Shown here piece by piece: positions 15,761 to 24,265 of a stretch of 64,000 nt of DNA. The stretch is from positions 1 to 64,000 of the forward strand of contig CAYQMF010000020.1 in assembly GCA_964418595.1 (NCBI GenBank), read 5' to 3'. Origin of the DNA: CAYQMF01 sp964418595 (GTDB taxonomy: Bacteria > Planctomycetota > UBA1135 > UBA2386). Within the stretch, counting starts at the first letter, position 1, and each line of letters begins with the position of its first letter. The translations under genes were made by a program, and so were the position numbers. A model generated the notes under the pieces. It was given only the letters and a program-made list of their open reading frames with translations, did no database searches and was not told the DNA's origin.

Positions 15761-18700
15761 TCACCGGTCGAGGCGGATCGGCTCGCGCGTGGGGAGGAGG
15801 CTCGCGCCCGCCGTGCCAGCGAGCGCGCGCACCTCGGCGAGCAGGCCGGCGAGGACGGCGTTGTACTCGGCCACGGCGGCCGTCGTGCGCGCCTCGCCGA
15901 TCTCGAGGAACCGGAGCTGCGCCGCCGTCGGCTTGCTCCACGAGGACGCCAGCGCGCCGCTGGCCTCGCCGAGCGCGGACAGGGCGTGGTCGCTCTCGAC
16001 GATGCCCTTGGTGTCGGCGGGGTTCGTGATGCGCTTCTCGACGGCGTCGAGCGCGGCGCGGAGATCCTCGAGCTTGGCGCGCAGGACCTTGCCGCCCTCG
16101 TCGCTCGCGGCCTTGGTCTTGGCCTCGATGGTGGTGAGGTCGGTCCGCACCTGCCCCATGTGTTCGAGCAGCTCGGCGAGGGTGGCGCGGAGCCGACCCG
16201 CGCGCTCCAGCGCTGCCTGTTTGGCGACGCGATCTGCAGTGTCGATCTTGGTGCGCGGGTCGGCGAGGACGGTGACCTTCGTGGTTGCGTCGGCCTCGCC
16301 GTAGCGGATCGTCACGGTGTAGTCGCCGGGCAGGACCTCCTGGCCGGCGGGCTCCTCGTCGTCGCGGTCGCGGCCTTCGCGTTCGGCGTCGTTGCCGCGG
16401 CGGGGGCTCTTGTGGCCCTTGCGGCGGAGGTCCCAGGCGATCCGGTTGAGCCCGGCGTACGCCGGATGCTTGAAGGTCCGGATCACGACGCCCTGCGCAT
16501 CGCGCACCTCGACCGTGACTTTGGGCGAGTCCTTCTTCTTGTCGCCGTCGTCCGTCGCCGGCGCACTGTTCTTGCGGGCGCGCTCCACCTTCGGATCGGG
16601 GTGGGGGAGGTCTTCCGCCGCGAGGCTGAAGCTCAGCAGCGCGCCGTACGGGCGTGTGTCGCCGCGGAACTCGCCGTGTCCCGGGAAGCGCGACGCGCCG
16701 GTCTGCCGCACGGTGTGTTGCCACGCCGGTGCCGGCTCGAACGCGTGTACCGGCTTGTTGAGCAGGCTCGCGTCGAGTTTGCGCAGCGGCCGGATGTCGT
16801 CGAGCACGAAGCCGGCGCGGCCGTGCGTGCCGATGAGGAGGTCGTGGTCGCGCGGATGCACCGTGAGCGCCATCACCGACACGCTGTGCGGCAGGCCGTG
16901 CGTGAAGTGCTGCCACGCCTTGCCGCCGTCGACCGAGAAGTAGAGCCCGAACTCGGTGCCCAGGAACAGCAGGTCGGGGTCGACCACGTCCTGGGCGAGG
17001 GTGAGCGCGTAGCCGCGCACCGGCGCCGCGGCGAGGCTCTTCCACGTGGCGCCGTAGTCGTCGGTGCGGTGCACGTACGTGCTCTGGTTGTTGCGTCGAT
17101 GGTCGTCCTGCACCACGAACGCGACCGCGGGGTCGAAGCGGCTCGCCTCGATGTGCGGCACCCACGTGTCGGCCGGCACGTTGGGAATGTTCTTCTCGAC
17201 GCTGGCCCAGCTCGCGCCGCCGTCGCGCGTGACCTGCACGCGACCGTCGTCGGTGCCGACCCACACCACGCCCTTGTCCTTCGGGCTCGGCGCGATGGCG
17301 ATGATCGTGGTGAAGTTCTCGGCGCCGGTGCCGTCGGGGGTGAGCCCGCCCGGCATGGGGTCCTGCCACTCGGCACGGTTGCTGGTGAGGTCGGGGCTGA
17401 TCACCTCCCAGCTCTCGCCGCGGTTCTTCGAGTGGTGCAGGAACTGGCTGCCGAAGTAGATCGCCGCCGGATCGAACGGATCCTGCGCGAGGCCGGCGTT
17501 CCAGTTGAAGCGCAGCTTCTCGTCGCCGCGCGGCGCGGGCTTGATGCTCTTGCGCTCGCCGGTGCGCAGGTCCCAGCGCATCAGCTCACCACCCTGGCTC
17601 ATGGCGTAGCCCTGCATCGGGTCCTTCGCGTCGGGCAGCGTGCGGAAGCCGTCGCCGAAGCCGACCTCGTCCCAGTGGTGGTTGCGGATGCCGCCGTTCT
17701 CCCACACGTCCGAGGGGCCGCGCCACGAGCCGTTGTCCTGCATGCCGCCGTACACGTGGTAGGGCACGTCCATGTCGACGTCGAAGTGATAGAACTGGCC
17801 CACCGGGAGGTTGGCGACGAAGCGCCAGGTGGCGCCGCGGTCGAGGCTCTCCGCCACGCCGCCGTCGTTGCCGAGCAGCAGCCGGCGCGGGTCGCTGGGA
17901 TCGATCCACAGCGCGTGGTGGTCGGGGTGCACGTCGCGGAACGGCACGAGCGTCTTGAACGTGCGCCCGCCGTCGTCGGAGACCGTGACCAGCGAGTGCA
18001 GGCTGTAGATGCGGTCGGGGCGGAAGGGGTCGACGCGGATGTCGCAGTAGTAGAAGGGCCGCGGCGCGACGTTGTCGGTGGAGTTGACGGTGCGGAAGCG
18101 CCGGCCGCCGTCGTCGGAGCGCAGGAGCACGTTCTTCTTCGCCTCGACCAGCGCGTACACGACGTCCGGCTCGCCGTGGCAGATGCCGACGCCGATGCGG
18201 CCGAGGTCGCCGGCTGGCAGGCCGTCGGCCGGCCCGAGCTTCTGCCACGTCTCGCCGCCGTCCCACGAGAGGTAGAGCCCCGACCCGGGCCCGCCCGACT
18301 TGAAGGAGTACGGCCAGCGCCGGTGCTGCCACATCGCTGCGATCAGCTTGTTCGGGTTGCGCGGGTCCATGACGAGGTCGGCGCAGCCGGTCATCTCGTC
18401 GACGAACAGCACCTTGCGCCAGTTGGCACCGCCGTCCTCCGTCTTGAAGACCCCGCGCATCGGCCCCTGGCCCCACAGCGGACCGAGTGCGCCCGCGAAC
18501 GCGACGCGGCCGTCGCGCGGGTGCACGATGACGCGATGGATGCGCTCCGTGCCTTGCAGGCCGAGGTGGGTCCAGGTCTCGCCGCCGTCGATCGAGCGGA
18601 AGATGCCGTTGCCGACCGACGTGCTGTTGCGCGGGTTGCCCTCGCCGGTGCCGACCCACACGACGTCGCGGTTGCTCGGATCGATCGCCACCGCACCGAT

Positions 18701-18949
18701 CGCCTGCACCGGCTGCTCGTCGAAGACCGGTTTCCAGGTGAGGCCCCCGTTGGTCGAGCGCCACAGCCCGCCGGTGGCGGCGCCGACGTACACGAGGCTC
18801 GGATCGCCGGGGAGGGCGTCGATCGCCGCGATGCGGCCGCTCATGCCGGCCGGACCGATGGCGCGAGCCTTCAGGCCCGCCAGCAGGGCTGGATCGAGTT
18901 GCGCGTGCGCGGCGGCGACGAGGAGGAGGGACGCGAGCAGACTTCGCAT
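15761..18949 (-). CDS. Secreted BNR/sortilin-like beta-propeller protein
   Basis: 1062 residues with signal peptide MRSLLASLLLVAAAHAQ. About 750 residues of BNR or Asp-box repeats follow (SIDGGETW, SWDGGETW, SDDGGRTF, SVDGGKAW, RTDDYGATW), the pattern of the VPS10/sortilin-type propellers found as large secreted proteins in planctomycetes and Bacteroidota. The last 300 residues contain a FlgD-like beta segment (TVEVRDAQGVVIRTF, GLNRIAWDLRRKG) and a helical bundle. The family is often labelled glycosyl hydrolase, but no catalytic residues are evident. It may bind or break down extracellular polymers. Confidence 0.85.
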   Translation of the reverse strand: MRSLLASLLLVAAAHAQLDPALLAGLKARAIGPAGMSGRIAAIDALPGDPSLVYVGAATGGLWRSTNGGLTWKPVFDEQPVQAIGAVAIDPSNRDVVWVGTGEGNPRNSTSVGNGIFRSIDGGETWTHLGLQGTERIHRVIVHPRDGRVAFAGALGPLWGQGPMRGVFKTEDGGANWRKVLFVDEMTGCADLVMDPRNPNKLIAAMWQHRRWPYSFKSGGPGSGLYLSWDGGETWQKLGPADGLPAGDLGRIGVGICHGEPDVVYALVEAKKNVLLRSDDGGRRFRTVNSTDNVAPRPFYYCDIRVDPFRPDRIYSLHSLVTVSDDGGRTFKTLVPFRDVHPDHHALWIDPSDPRRLLLGNDGGVAESLDRGATWRFVANLPVGQFYHFDVDMDVPYHVYGGMQDNGSWRGPSDVWENGGIRNHHWDEVGFGDGFRTLPDAKDPMQGYAMSQGGELMRWDLRTGERKSIKPAPRGDEKLRFNWNAGLAQDPFDPAAIYFGSQFLHHSKNRGESWEVISPDLTSNRAEWQDPMPGGLTPDGTGAENFTTIIAIAPSPKDKGVVWVGTDDGRVQVTRDGGASWASVEKNIPNVPADTWVPHIEASRFDPAVAFVVQDDHRRNNQSTYVHRTDDYGATWKSLAAAPVRGYALTLAQDVVDPDLLFLGTEFGLYFSVDGGKAWQHFTHGLPHSVSVMALTVHPRDHDLLIGTHGRAGFVLDDIRPLRKLDASLLNKPVHAFEPAPAWQHTVRQTGASRFPGHGEFRGDTRPYGALLSFSLAAEDLPHPDPKVERARKNSAPATDDGDKKKDSPKVTVEVRDAQGVVIRTFKHPAYAGLNRIAWDLRRKGHKSPRRGNDAEREGRDRDDEEPAGQEVLPGDYTVTIRYGEADATTKVTVLADPRTKIDTADRVAKQAALERAGRLRATLAELLEHMGQVRTDLTTIEAKTKAASDEGGKVLRAKLEDLRAALDAVEKRITNPADTKGIVESDHALSALGEASGALASSWSKPTAAQLRFLEIGEARTTAAVAEYNAVLAGLLAEVRALAGTAGASLLPTREPIRLDR

Positions 18950-19055
18950 CGCCGAGTTTCTACCAAGAAGGCCGCGCCGCGCGAGCGGCGTCGGCCGCTG
19001 TCCATCGCCTCACCAACCCCTCTTCTCCAACCCCGTCGCCGCCCCGTTGCATGCT

Positions 19056-19084
19056 GAGCTGCGCCGCGTCCGCGGCGTCAGCTC
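19056..19084 (-). terminator. Hairpin, probable terminator
   Basis: GAGCTG-CGCCGC pairs with GCGGCG-T-CAGCTC across a 4-base loop, a 12-bp stem with one bulged base. It lies 30 bases past the stop codon of the leftward gene ending at 19114. A strong U run is not visible. Confidence 0.45.
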
Positions 19085-19113
19085 CTGCATGCCGCGTCAA
19101 CGTCCCCTCGCGC

Positions 19114-20880
19114 CTAATAGATCCTCTTCGGGGCCTGGGCGAGGAACCACTCCAGCCCCGCCCCGCTCGCCGCGACCAGCGACGCGAGCCCGAGCGGCTG
19201 GTGCTGGCGCAGGACGAAGCCGTGCTCGTCGGCGCGCAGCGCGAAGACGATGTCGTCGATCGCCGCGGCCATGTCGTCGCCCGTGGGCAGCTCGTCGATC
19301 TCCAGGTCTGCGTAGCCCGCGCCCATCTGGATGCCGGTCATCGCCAGGCCCCAGTAGTTCTGCAGGATCGGGTTGAGGCGCGCGGTCACGAACACCGCGG
19401 CGTCGCCGGCGGCCTTGCTCGCCTTCTGGAAGCGCGGGTCGTCGGCGAGTGAACCGGACGCCAGCGGGCCCTCCGTGAGCAGGCGCTTGGCGACGTTCTT
19501 GAAGTTCGAGCCCACCAGCCAGCCGTCGCGGATCCCCCAGGATGGCGACATCTTGAAGCCTTCGATCTCCGTCTCGAGCGTCCACAGCCGCACGCCTTCG
19601 TCGTTCTCGCTCTGCACGTTGCCGATCCGGCCGCTCTGCGCGAGCTGGGTGAGGATTCCCTCGGCGCGCTGCACGTCGGCCAGCTCCACGAACACGGCGA
19701 GGGTCACGAAGGGCGGCGTCGGCCGCGGCGTGTCGACCGCGATGCTGACCTCGGAGCCGAGGCTCGAGAGCATGGCGAGCACTTCCTGCGGCGAGGTGCC
19801 GAGTTCGCGGCGGAGCTCGCGCGTGATCTCGCGGCTCATCTCCTTCTGCATCTCGTTGGCGGCGCGCTGGGGGATCGCGCCCATCAACTGATCGAACGCC
19901 GCGGCCGCCGCGCGCGCGTCGATGCGGAGCGACGCGAACAGCGACGTGCTCGGCTTGACCCAACGCGCCGCCGCGTTGCTGGCGCCCTTGCTCAGCGCGG
20001 CCTTCAGCATCCCGGTCTTGGCGCCGGGGAGCTGGATGGCGAGCACGTCGCACGCGCCCTTGCCGTCGTGCGAACTCGCGAGGTAGAGGTCGGGGAGATC
20101 GCTCGCGCCGAGCTCGGCACCGATGCGCGCGACCTCATAGGGCAGGAGCGGGGTCAGCGAGGCGGAGAACTGCTGCAGGTTCACGAAGACCTCGAGCAGG
20201 CGCGTGCCGTGCATCTCGCTGCGGCCGCGGACCAGCGACGTGTTCGTCGCGAGGTTTGGCACCTGGCCGCGGATCGCGGCGACCGAGTCGGCGAAGAAGC
20301 CTTCGCTGTTGGTGGCGATCCAGGTGCGGTCGACGATGCCGTGCACGATCGAGATGGCGCCGTCGCCGACGGCGAGGCGCCGGCACGCGTGGCCGGCTAC
20401 GGTCGCGTCGGAGCAGGCGACCCCCGGCTGCGCCTGACCGATGAGGCGTTCGAGGTCGGCGAGGCACTGGGCGACGGCGGCTTCATCCTTCACGTCCGTG
20501 AGCAGCGCGAACGACGGCACCACGTTGTCACCCATGAAGGTGAGGCGGCCAACGGCCAGGGCGATCGGCCCTGCGACGAGGGCGCGCACCCGGCCCACGT
20601 CGAGTCCCACCCGGCCGAAGAACCCCAGCGCCTCATCGAAGTCGCGGCCGGCCTGCTGCCGCGCCAGTCCCTGGAGATGCTGCCAGCCCTCGGAGTCGAT
20701 CAGGTTGCGCGCCACTCCGACGAGCTTGGCGTCGTGGAAGGTCTTGGCCGTGGCGTCGAGGCCCGCGTCGGTCGCGAAGGCCCAGGTGTGTGCGGGGACG
20801 GCGGTGGCGAGGTCGCGCTGGGCGGGAAGGACGGCTGCGAGGAGCAGGCCGGAGAGGTACGAGACAACGGGAGTTCGCAT
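19114..20880 (-). CDS. Secreted DUF3352-like protein
   Basis: 588 residues with a signal peptide (LSGLLLAAVLPAQ). The body consists of repeated alpha/beta segments (FGRVGLDVGRVRALV, VPSFALLTDVKDEAAV, PFVTLAVFVELADVQRAEG) that resemble DUF3352 and related secreted planctomycete proteins. There are no catalytic motifs. ATG 20880 is chosen because it starts the signal peptide. It is divergent from recN across a 139-base region that contains a GGTCGG/CCGACC inverted repeat at 20953-20970. A distant relative may be the protein at 48550-49788. Function unknown. Confidence 0.7.
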   Translation of the reverse strand: MRTPVVSYLSGLLLAAVLPAQRDLATAVPAHTWAFATDAGLDATAKTFHDAKLVGVARNLIDSEGWQHLQGLARQQAGRDFDEALGFFGRVGLDVGRVRALVAGPIALAVGRLTFMGDNVVPSFALLTDVKDEAAVAQCLADLERLIGQAQPGVACSDATVAGHACRRLAVGDGAISIVHGIVDRTWIATNSEGFFADSVAAIRGQVPNLATNTSLVRGRSEMHGTRLLEVFVNLQQFSASLTPLLPYEVARIGAELGASDLPDLYLASSHDGKGACDVLAIQLPGAKTGMLKAALSKGASNAAARWVKPSTSLFASLRIDARAAAAAFDQLMGAIPQRAANEMQKEMSREITRELRRELGTSPQEVLAMLSSLGSEVSIAVDTPRPTPPFVTLAVFVELADVQRAEGILTQLAQSGRIGNVQSENDEGVRLWTLETEIEGFKMSPSWGIRDGWLVGSNFKNVAKRLLTEGPLASGSLADDPRFQKASKAAGDAAVFVTARLNPILQNYWGLAMTGIQMGAGYADLEIDELPTGDDMAAAIDDIVFALRADEHGFVLRQHQPLGLASLVAASGAGLEWFLAQAPKRIY

Positions 20881-21019
20881 GGCAGTGTGAGTTCGGGAAG
20901 GGCGGACGCTACGACTCGGGCGGGTGATTACACCAAAAGGGCGGGGCGCCCCGGTCGGGCATCTCCGACCCGCGCGTTCCGTCGGTCCGCACGCCCCGGC
21001 ATCATCGGAGGGACAAGCC

Positions 21020-22723
21020 ATGCTCCTGAGCCTGCACATCCGCGATCTCGCCCTGCTCGAAGCCGCCGAGGTCGCGTTCGGCCCCGGCCTCAACGTGATC
21101 TCCGGTGAGACCGGCGGCGGCAAGTCGCTGGTCGTCGCCGCGCTGCAGTTGCTGCGGGGCGAGAAGGCCGACGCGCGTTTGGTGCGGCACGGCGCGCCGG
21201 AGCTGCGGGTCGACGGTGAGTTCGCGCTGACCGGCGGCGCGCGCGCCCGCGCGATCCCCGACCTCGTGCGGCAGGAACTCGGGTTCGAGCCGGCGGGCGA
21301 CGTGGTGCTCGTGACCCGCATCGTCGACGCCGCGGGGCGCAGTCGCGCGCGCATCGACGACCGGCCGGCGACTTTGGGGGCGCTGCGCGCGCTCGGCGCG
21401 TACCTGCTGGAGATCCACGGCCAGGCCGACGCGCGGTGCCTCATGCGCCCGGAGTTGCAGGCGGAGACGCTCGATGCGTTCGCGGGGTGTGGCGCGGCGC
21501 GCGAGGAGTTCGCCGCGGCGCTCGGTGAGGCACGCGCGGTCGCCGCCCGCCTCGCGCAGGCGCAGGCCGCGCAGCGCGACCAGAAGGGGCGCGTCTCGAT
21601 GCTCGGCTTCCAGGTGGAGGCGATGGAGCAGTTGGGGCTGCAGGAGGGCGAGGTCGAGCGCCTCGAGCGCGAGCACACCCTGCTCGCGAATCTGGACCGC
21701 CAGCGCGAGCTGCTCGACGGCGCGCTCGGCGACCTGCAGGACGGCGAGGAGAACGCCGCGTCGATGCTGGGTCGCGCGGCGCGGCGCACGCACGACGCCG
21801 CCGCGATCGACCCGGATCTTCGTGACGCTGCGCAACAGCTCGACGAGGCGGAGGTGTTGCTGGCCGACGCGGCGCGGCGCCTGCAGTCGGGGCTCGCCCG
21901 GCTGGATCTCGACCCGGAGCGCCTGGCGGAGGTCGACGCGCGGTTGTCGGAGGTGCGCGCGAGCCTGCATCGGTTCGGGCCGAGCGAGGCGCAGTGGTTC
22001 GCCGCATTGGCGGAGGCGCGCAGCGAGCTGCTGCGCCTGACCGACGCGGCGGAACAACCCGACGCGCTGGCGGCGGACCTCGAACGCGCGACCAACGCGG
22101 CGAGCGAACTGGCGAAGAAGCTGGTGCGCGCGCGCAAGAAGGCGGTCCCCGCGTTCTGCGCCGCGATCCAGACGGAGCTGCAGAGCCTGCGCATGGCGGA
22201 GACCCGCCTGCGCGTCGACATGCAGGAGACGGTCGCTGCGGCGAGTTTGCTCGAGACCGCGACGGCGCACGGGCCTTCGCCGGTGGAGTTGATGGTGCGC
22301 GTGAACCCCGGCGAGCCCTTCCACCCGCTGCGCGAGACCGCGTCGGGCGGCGAACTCGCGCGGATCGTGCTCGCGGTCAAGAAGTCACTCGCCGACCAGG
22401 ACCGCGTGCCGTTCCTGGTCTTCGACGAGATCGACGCGGAGATCGGCGGGCGCTTGGGGTTGGTCGTCGGCCGCAAGCTGCGCGAGGTGGCCGCGCACCA
22501 TCAGGTGCTGATCGTCACGCACCTGCCGCAGGTCGCCGCGTTTGCCGACGTGCACCTGCGCGTCAGCAAGGAGGTGGTCGACGGGCGGACGCGCTCGGTG
22601 GTCGCGGCGTTGGGGGCGTCGGAGCGGGAGGCGGAGCTGGCGGCGATGAGCAGTTGGGACGGGGCCGACGCCACGGCGCTCGCGGAGGCGCGGCGGCTGG
22701 TGGAGCGGGCGCAGGGAAGGTGA
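21020..22723 (+). CDS. recN: DNA repair protein RecN
   Basis: A 567-residue SMC-like ATPase of normal RecN length, which acts in double-strand-break repair. The Walker A region is GETGGGKS (about residues 30-37), a variant of the usual GETGAGKS. LEIHGQ follows near 135, a coiled coil covers about 170-380, and the ABC signature TASGGEL and Walker B FLVFDEIDAEIGG are near the C-terminus. Start ATG 21020 is preceded by GGAGGGAC. The last 234 bases have a second, decayed copy at 27285-27517, and two unrelated genes lie between the copies. Confidence 0.96.
   Translation: MLLSLHIRDLALLEAAEVAFGPGLNVISGETGGGKSLVVAALQLLRGEKADARLVRHGAPELRVDGEFALTGGARARAIPDLVRQELGFEPAGDVVLVTRIVDAAGRSRARIDDRPATLGALRALGAYLLEIHGQADARCLMRPELQAETLDAFAGCGAAREEFAAALGEARAVAARLAQAQAAQRDQKGRVSMLGFQVEAMEQLGLQEGEVERLEREHTLLANLDRQRELLDGALGDLQDGEENAASMLGRAARRTHDAAAIDPDLRDAAQQLDEAEVLLADAARRLQSGLARLDLDPERLAEVDARLSEVRASLHRFGPSEAQWFAALAEARSELLRLTDAAEQPDALAADLERATNAASELAKKLVRARKKAVPAFCAAIQTELQSLRMAETRLRVDMQETVAAASLLETATAHGPSPVELMVRVNPGEPFHPLRETASGGELARIVLAVKKSLADQDRVPFLVFDEIDAEIGGRLGLVVGRKLREVAAHHQVLIVTHLPQVAAFADVHLRVSKEVVDGRTRSVVAALGASEREAELAAMSSWDGADATALAEARRLVERAQGR
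22490..22723 (+). repeat. Left copy of a 234-base direct repeat (recN 3' end)
   Basis: From GCCGCGCACCATCAG to the stop codon, this part of recN is repeated at 27285-27517 with roughly 88 percent identity by eye. Together the copies bracket a 4.6-kb insert of lower G+C. Confidence 0.85.
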
Positions 22724-22727
22724 GGGA

Positions 22728-24260
22728 TCACTGCACGCGCACGGCCCAGTAGCCGGTGGCGTGGACGAGGCGGGGAACGGTGTCGCCGAGGTCCATCCCT
22801 TGCAAGAAGAGCGTCTTCCCCGCCAACGAGGGGACGTTGGGGATGGGGATGGGCAGGGTCGCGGTGCCCAGGGAGCCGCACCGAACCGGGGGGAGCACGA
22901 CCATGCTGCCTGGATCGAGCCACCACGTGCCCAGGGGGCCCAGGGACCAAGGGGTCACCATGACCGCGCCGTGCGCGGCGAGTGCGAACGTCGTCCATGG
23001 GCGACCGGTGACCTCCACCATGTATGTGGTGCCGCGCGCGACCGTGGTCGGCCCCCATACCTGTCGGTGCCGGTTGTAGAAGACCGCTCCGTTGAAGGCG
23101 CTGATCGGCGGGCTGGGGCGGACGAACGCGTCCTGGTCGCCGTCGCCATCCAGATCGGCGAACGCCATTCGATCGAGCCCCTGGGTCCAGACGCCATGGA
23201 TCCAGCCGGGCGTTTCCGTGAAGTTCCCGCGCCCGTCGTTGAGCAGCACGAACTCGCGGATCACCACGTCAAGATCGCCGTCGGCGTCGATGTCGCCCAC
23301 CGATGTCGGTCCGTACGCGAACGCAGGGTTGTCGTTCGGGAAGGGCAACTGCACGAACACGCGCTGGCCGTCATTGCGGAAGAGGTGCTTCCAACCACCG
23401 CTGAACAGGATGTCCAGGTCGCCATCGCCATCCGCGTCGAAGATGTAGATCTCCTCGACGGAGTTCACCGGGGGGATTGACTGGATCGTGAAGTGCCCTG
23501 TGCCGTCGTTCCAGAGGATGCGCTTGGGATCGGATGTCGCGCTCCAGTTGGCGATGACGAGGTCGACGGCTCCATCACCGTCGAGGTCGGCTGCTGCGAC
23601 GAAGCCCGCAAACGTGTTGGTGGGAAGATGGGTCGCCGTGACATCGGTGAAGAATCCGCGGCCGTCGTTGAGCCAGACCTCGACGCTGCCGGGTATGGTC
23701 CCTGCCGGTCCTCCAGAGAAGATGGCATCGAGATCGCCGTCACGATCCACGTCGGCCAGGACACAGTTCCCCCGGATCCTTGGCTTCGGGGCGAAGCGGG
23801 TCGCGTCCATCACGAAGTTCCCGCGACCGTCATTCAGGTGGACCCAAGGTGCGTCGGTTCCGAAGTTGCTGTCAAGGCGAAAGCCCGGCGCGACAACGTC
23901 TGGGTCACCGTCTCCGTCGATGTCTCCGACGCCCAGGTAATAGACAGATAGCCACGCCTGCGTCTGCGTCGGAGGCAAGATGCGTGTCGCAAAGCGACCG
24001 CCGCCTTCGTTGATGGTCACCGTTAGTAGACCCGACCGATTCCAACTGCCGAACTGGAGGGCGTCCATGTCTCCATCCCCGTCGATGTCGACAGGGATGA
24101 AGATCGAGTTGGAGCCGCGTGGGTTCAGGAACTCGGTCCGCGTTGCGAGCCCCGGCCCCCACTCCGCCGGCGTCGCGGGCGGCACCGGGGCCTGAGCGCT
24201 AGGGCTGCGGGCGATCGCCGGAACAAGAGTGGCGAGAAGGAGGGTGGTTGCGGCGCGCAC
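22728..24260 (-). CDS. Secreted FG-GAP/VCBS-repeat protein
   Basis: 510 residues starting at GTG 24260. A strong Shine-Dalgarno sequence (GAGGAGGTGA) ends 6 bases upstream and fixes the start. A signal peptide (TTLLLATLVPAIARSPSAQA) is followed by about seven FG-GAP repeats with the Ca-binding D-x-D-G-D-G-D motif (VDIDGDGDMDALQ, VGDIDGDGDPDVV, AADLDGDGAVDLV, DADGDGDLDILFSGG and others), predicted to fold as a seven-blade propeller. The last 110 residues are a separate beta domain seen at the C-terminus of other exported proteins here (VPSLAGKTLFLQGM). The gene lies 5 bases after the beta-helix gene, so the two form an operon. Codon use is less G/C-biased than in neighbours outside the insert. 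Confidence 0.88.
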   Translation of the reverse strand: MRAATTLLLATLVPAIARSPSAQAPVPPATPAEWGPGLATRTEFLNPRGSNSIFIPVDIDGDGDMDALQFGSWNRSGLLTVTINEGGGRFATRILPPTQTQAWLSVYYLGVGDIDGDGDPDVVAPGFRLDSNFGTDAPWVHLNDGRGNFVMDATRFAPKPRIRGNCVLADVDRDGDLDAIFSGGPAGTIPGSVEVWLNDGRGFFTDVTATHLPTNTFAGFVAAADLDGDGAVDLVIANWSATSDPKRILWNDGTGHFTIQSIPPVNSVEEIYIFDADGDGDLDILFSGGWKHLFRNDGQRVFVQLPFPNDNPAFAYGPTSVGDIDADGDLDVVIREFVLLNDGRGNFTETPGWIHGVWTQGLDRMAFADLDGDGDQDAFVRPSPPISAFNGAVFYNRHRQVWGPTTVARGTTYMVEVTGRPWTTFALAAHGAVMVTPWSLGPLGTWWLDPGSMVVLPPVRCGSLGTATLPIPIPNVPSLAGKTLFLQGMDLGDTVPRLVHATGYWAVRVQ

Positions 24261-24265
24261 GCTGG

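Noticed and set aside
15761..15763. TGA at the end of the BNR gene as another Sec codon
   Set aside because: The sequence after it in frame is Arg/Pro-rich and not protein-like, and there is no redox context.
15161..19057. A 1298-codon plus-strand frame opposite the BNR gene
   Set aside because: It is the complement of Asp-box repeats; no signal peptide or recognisable family.
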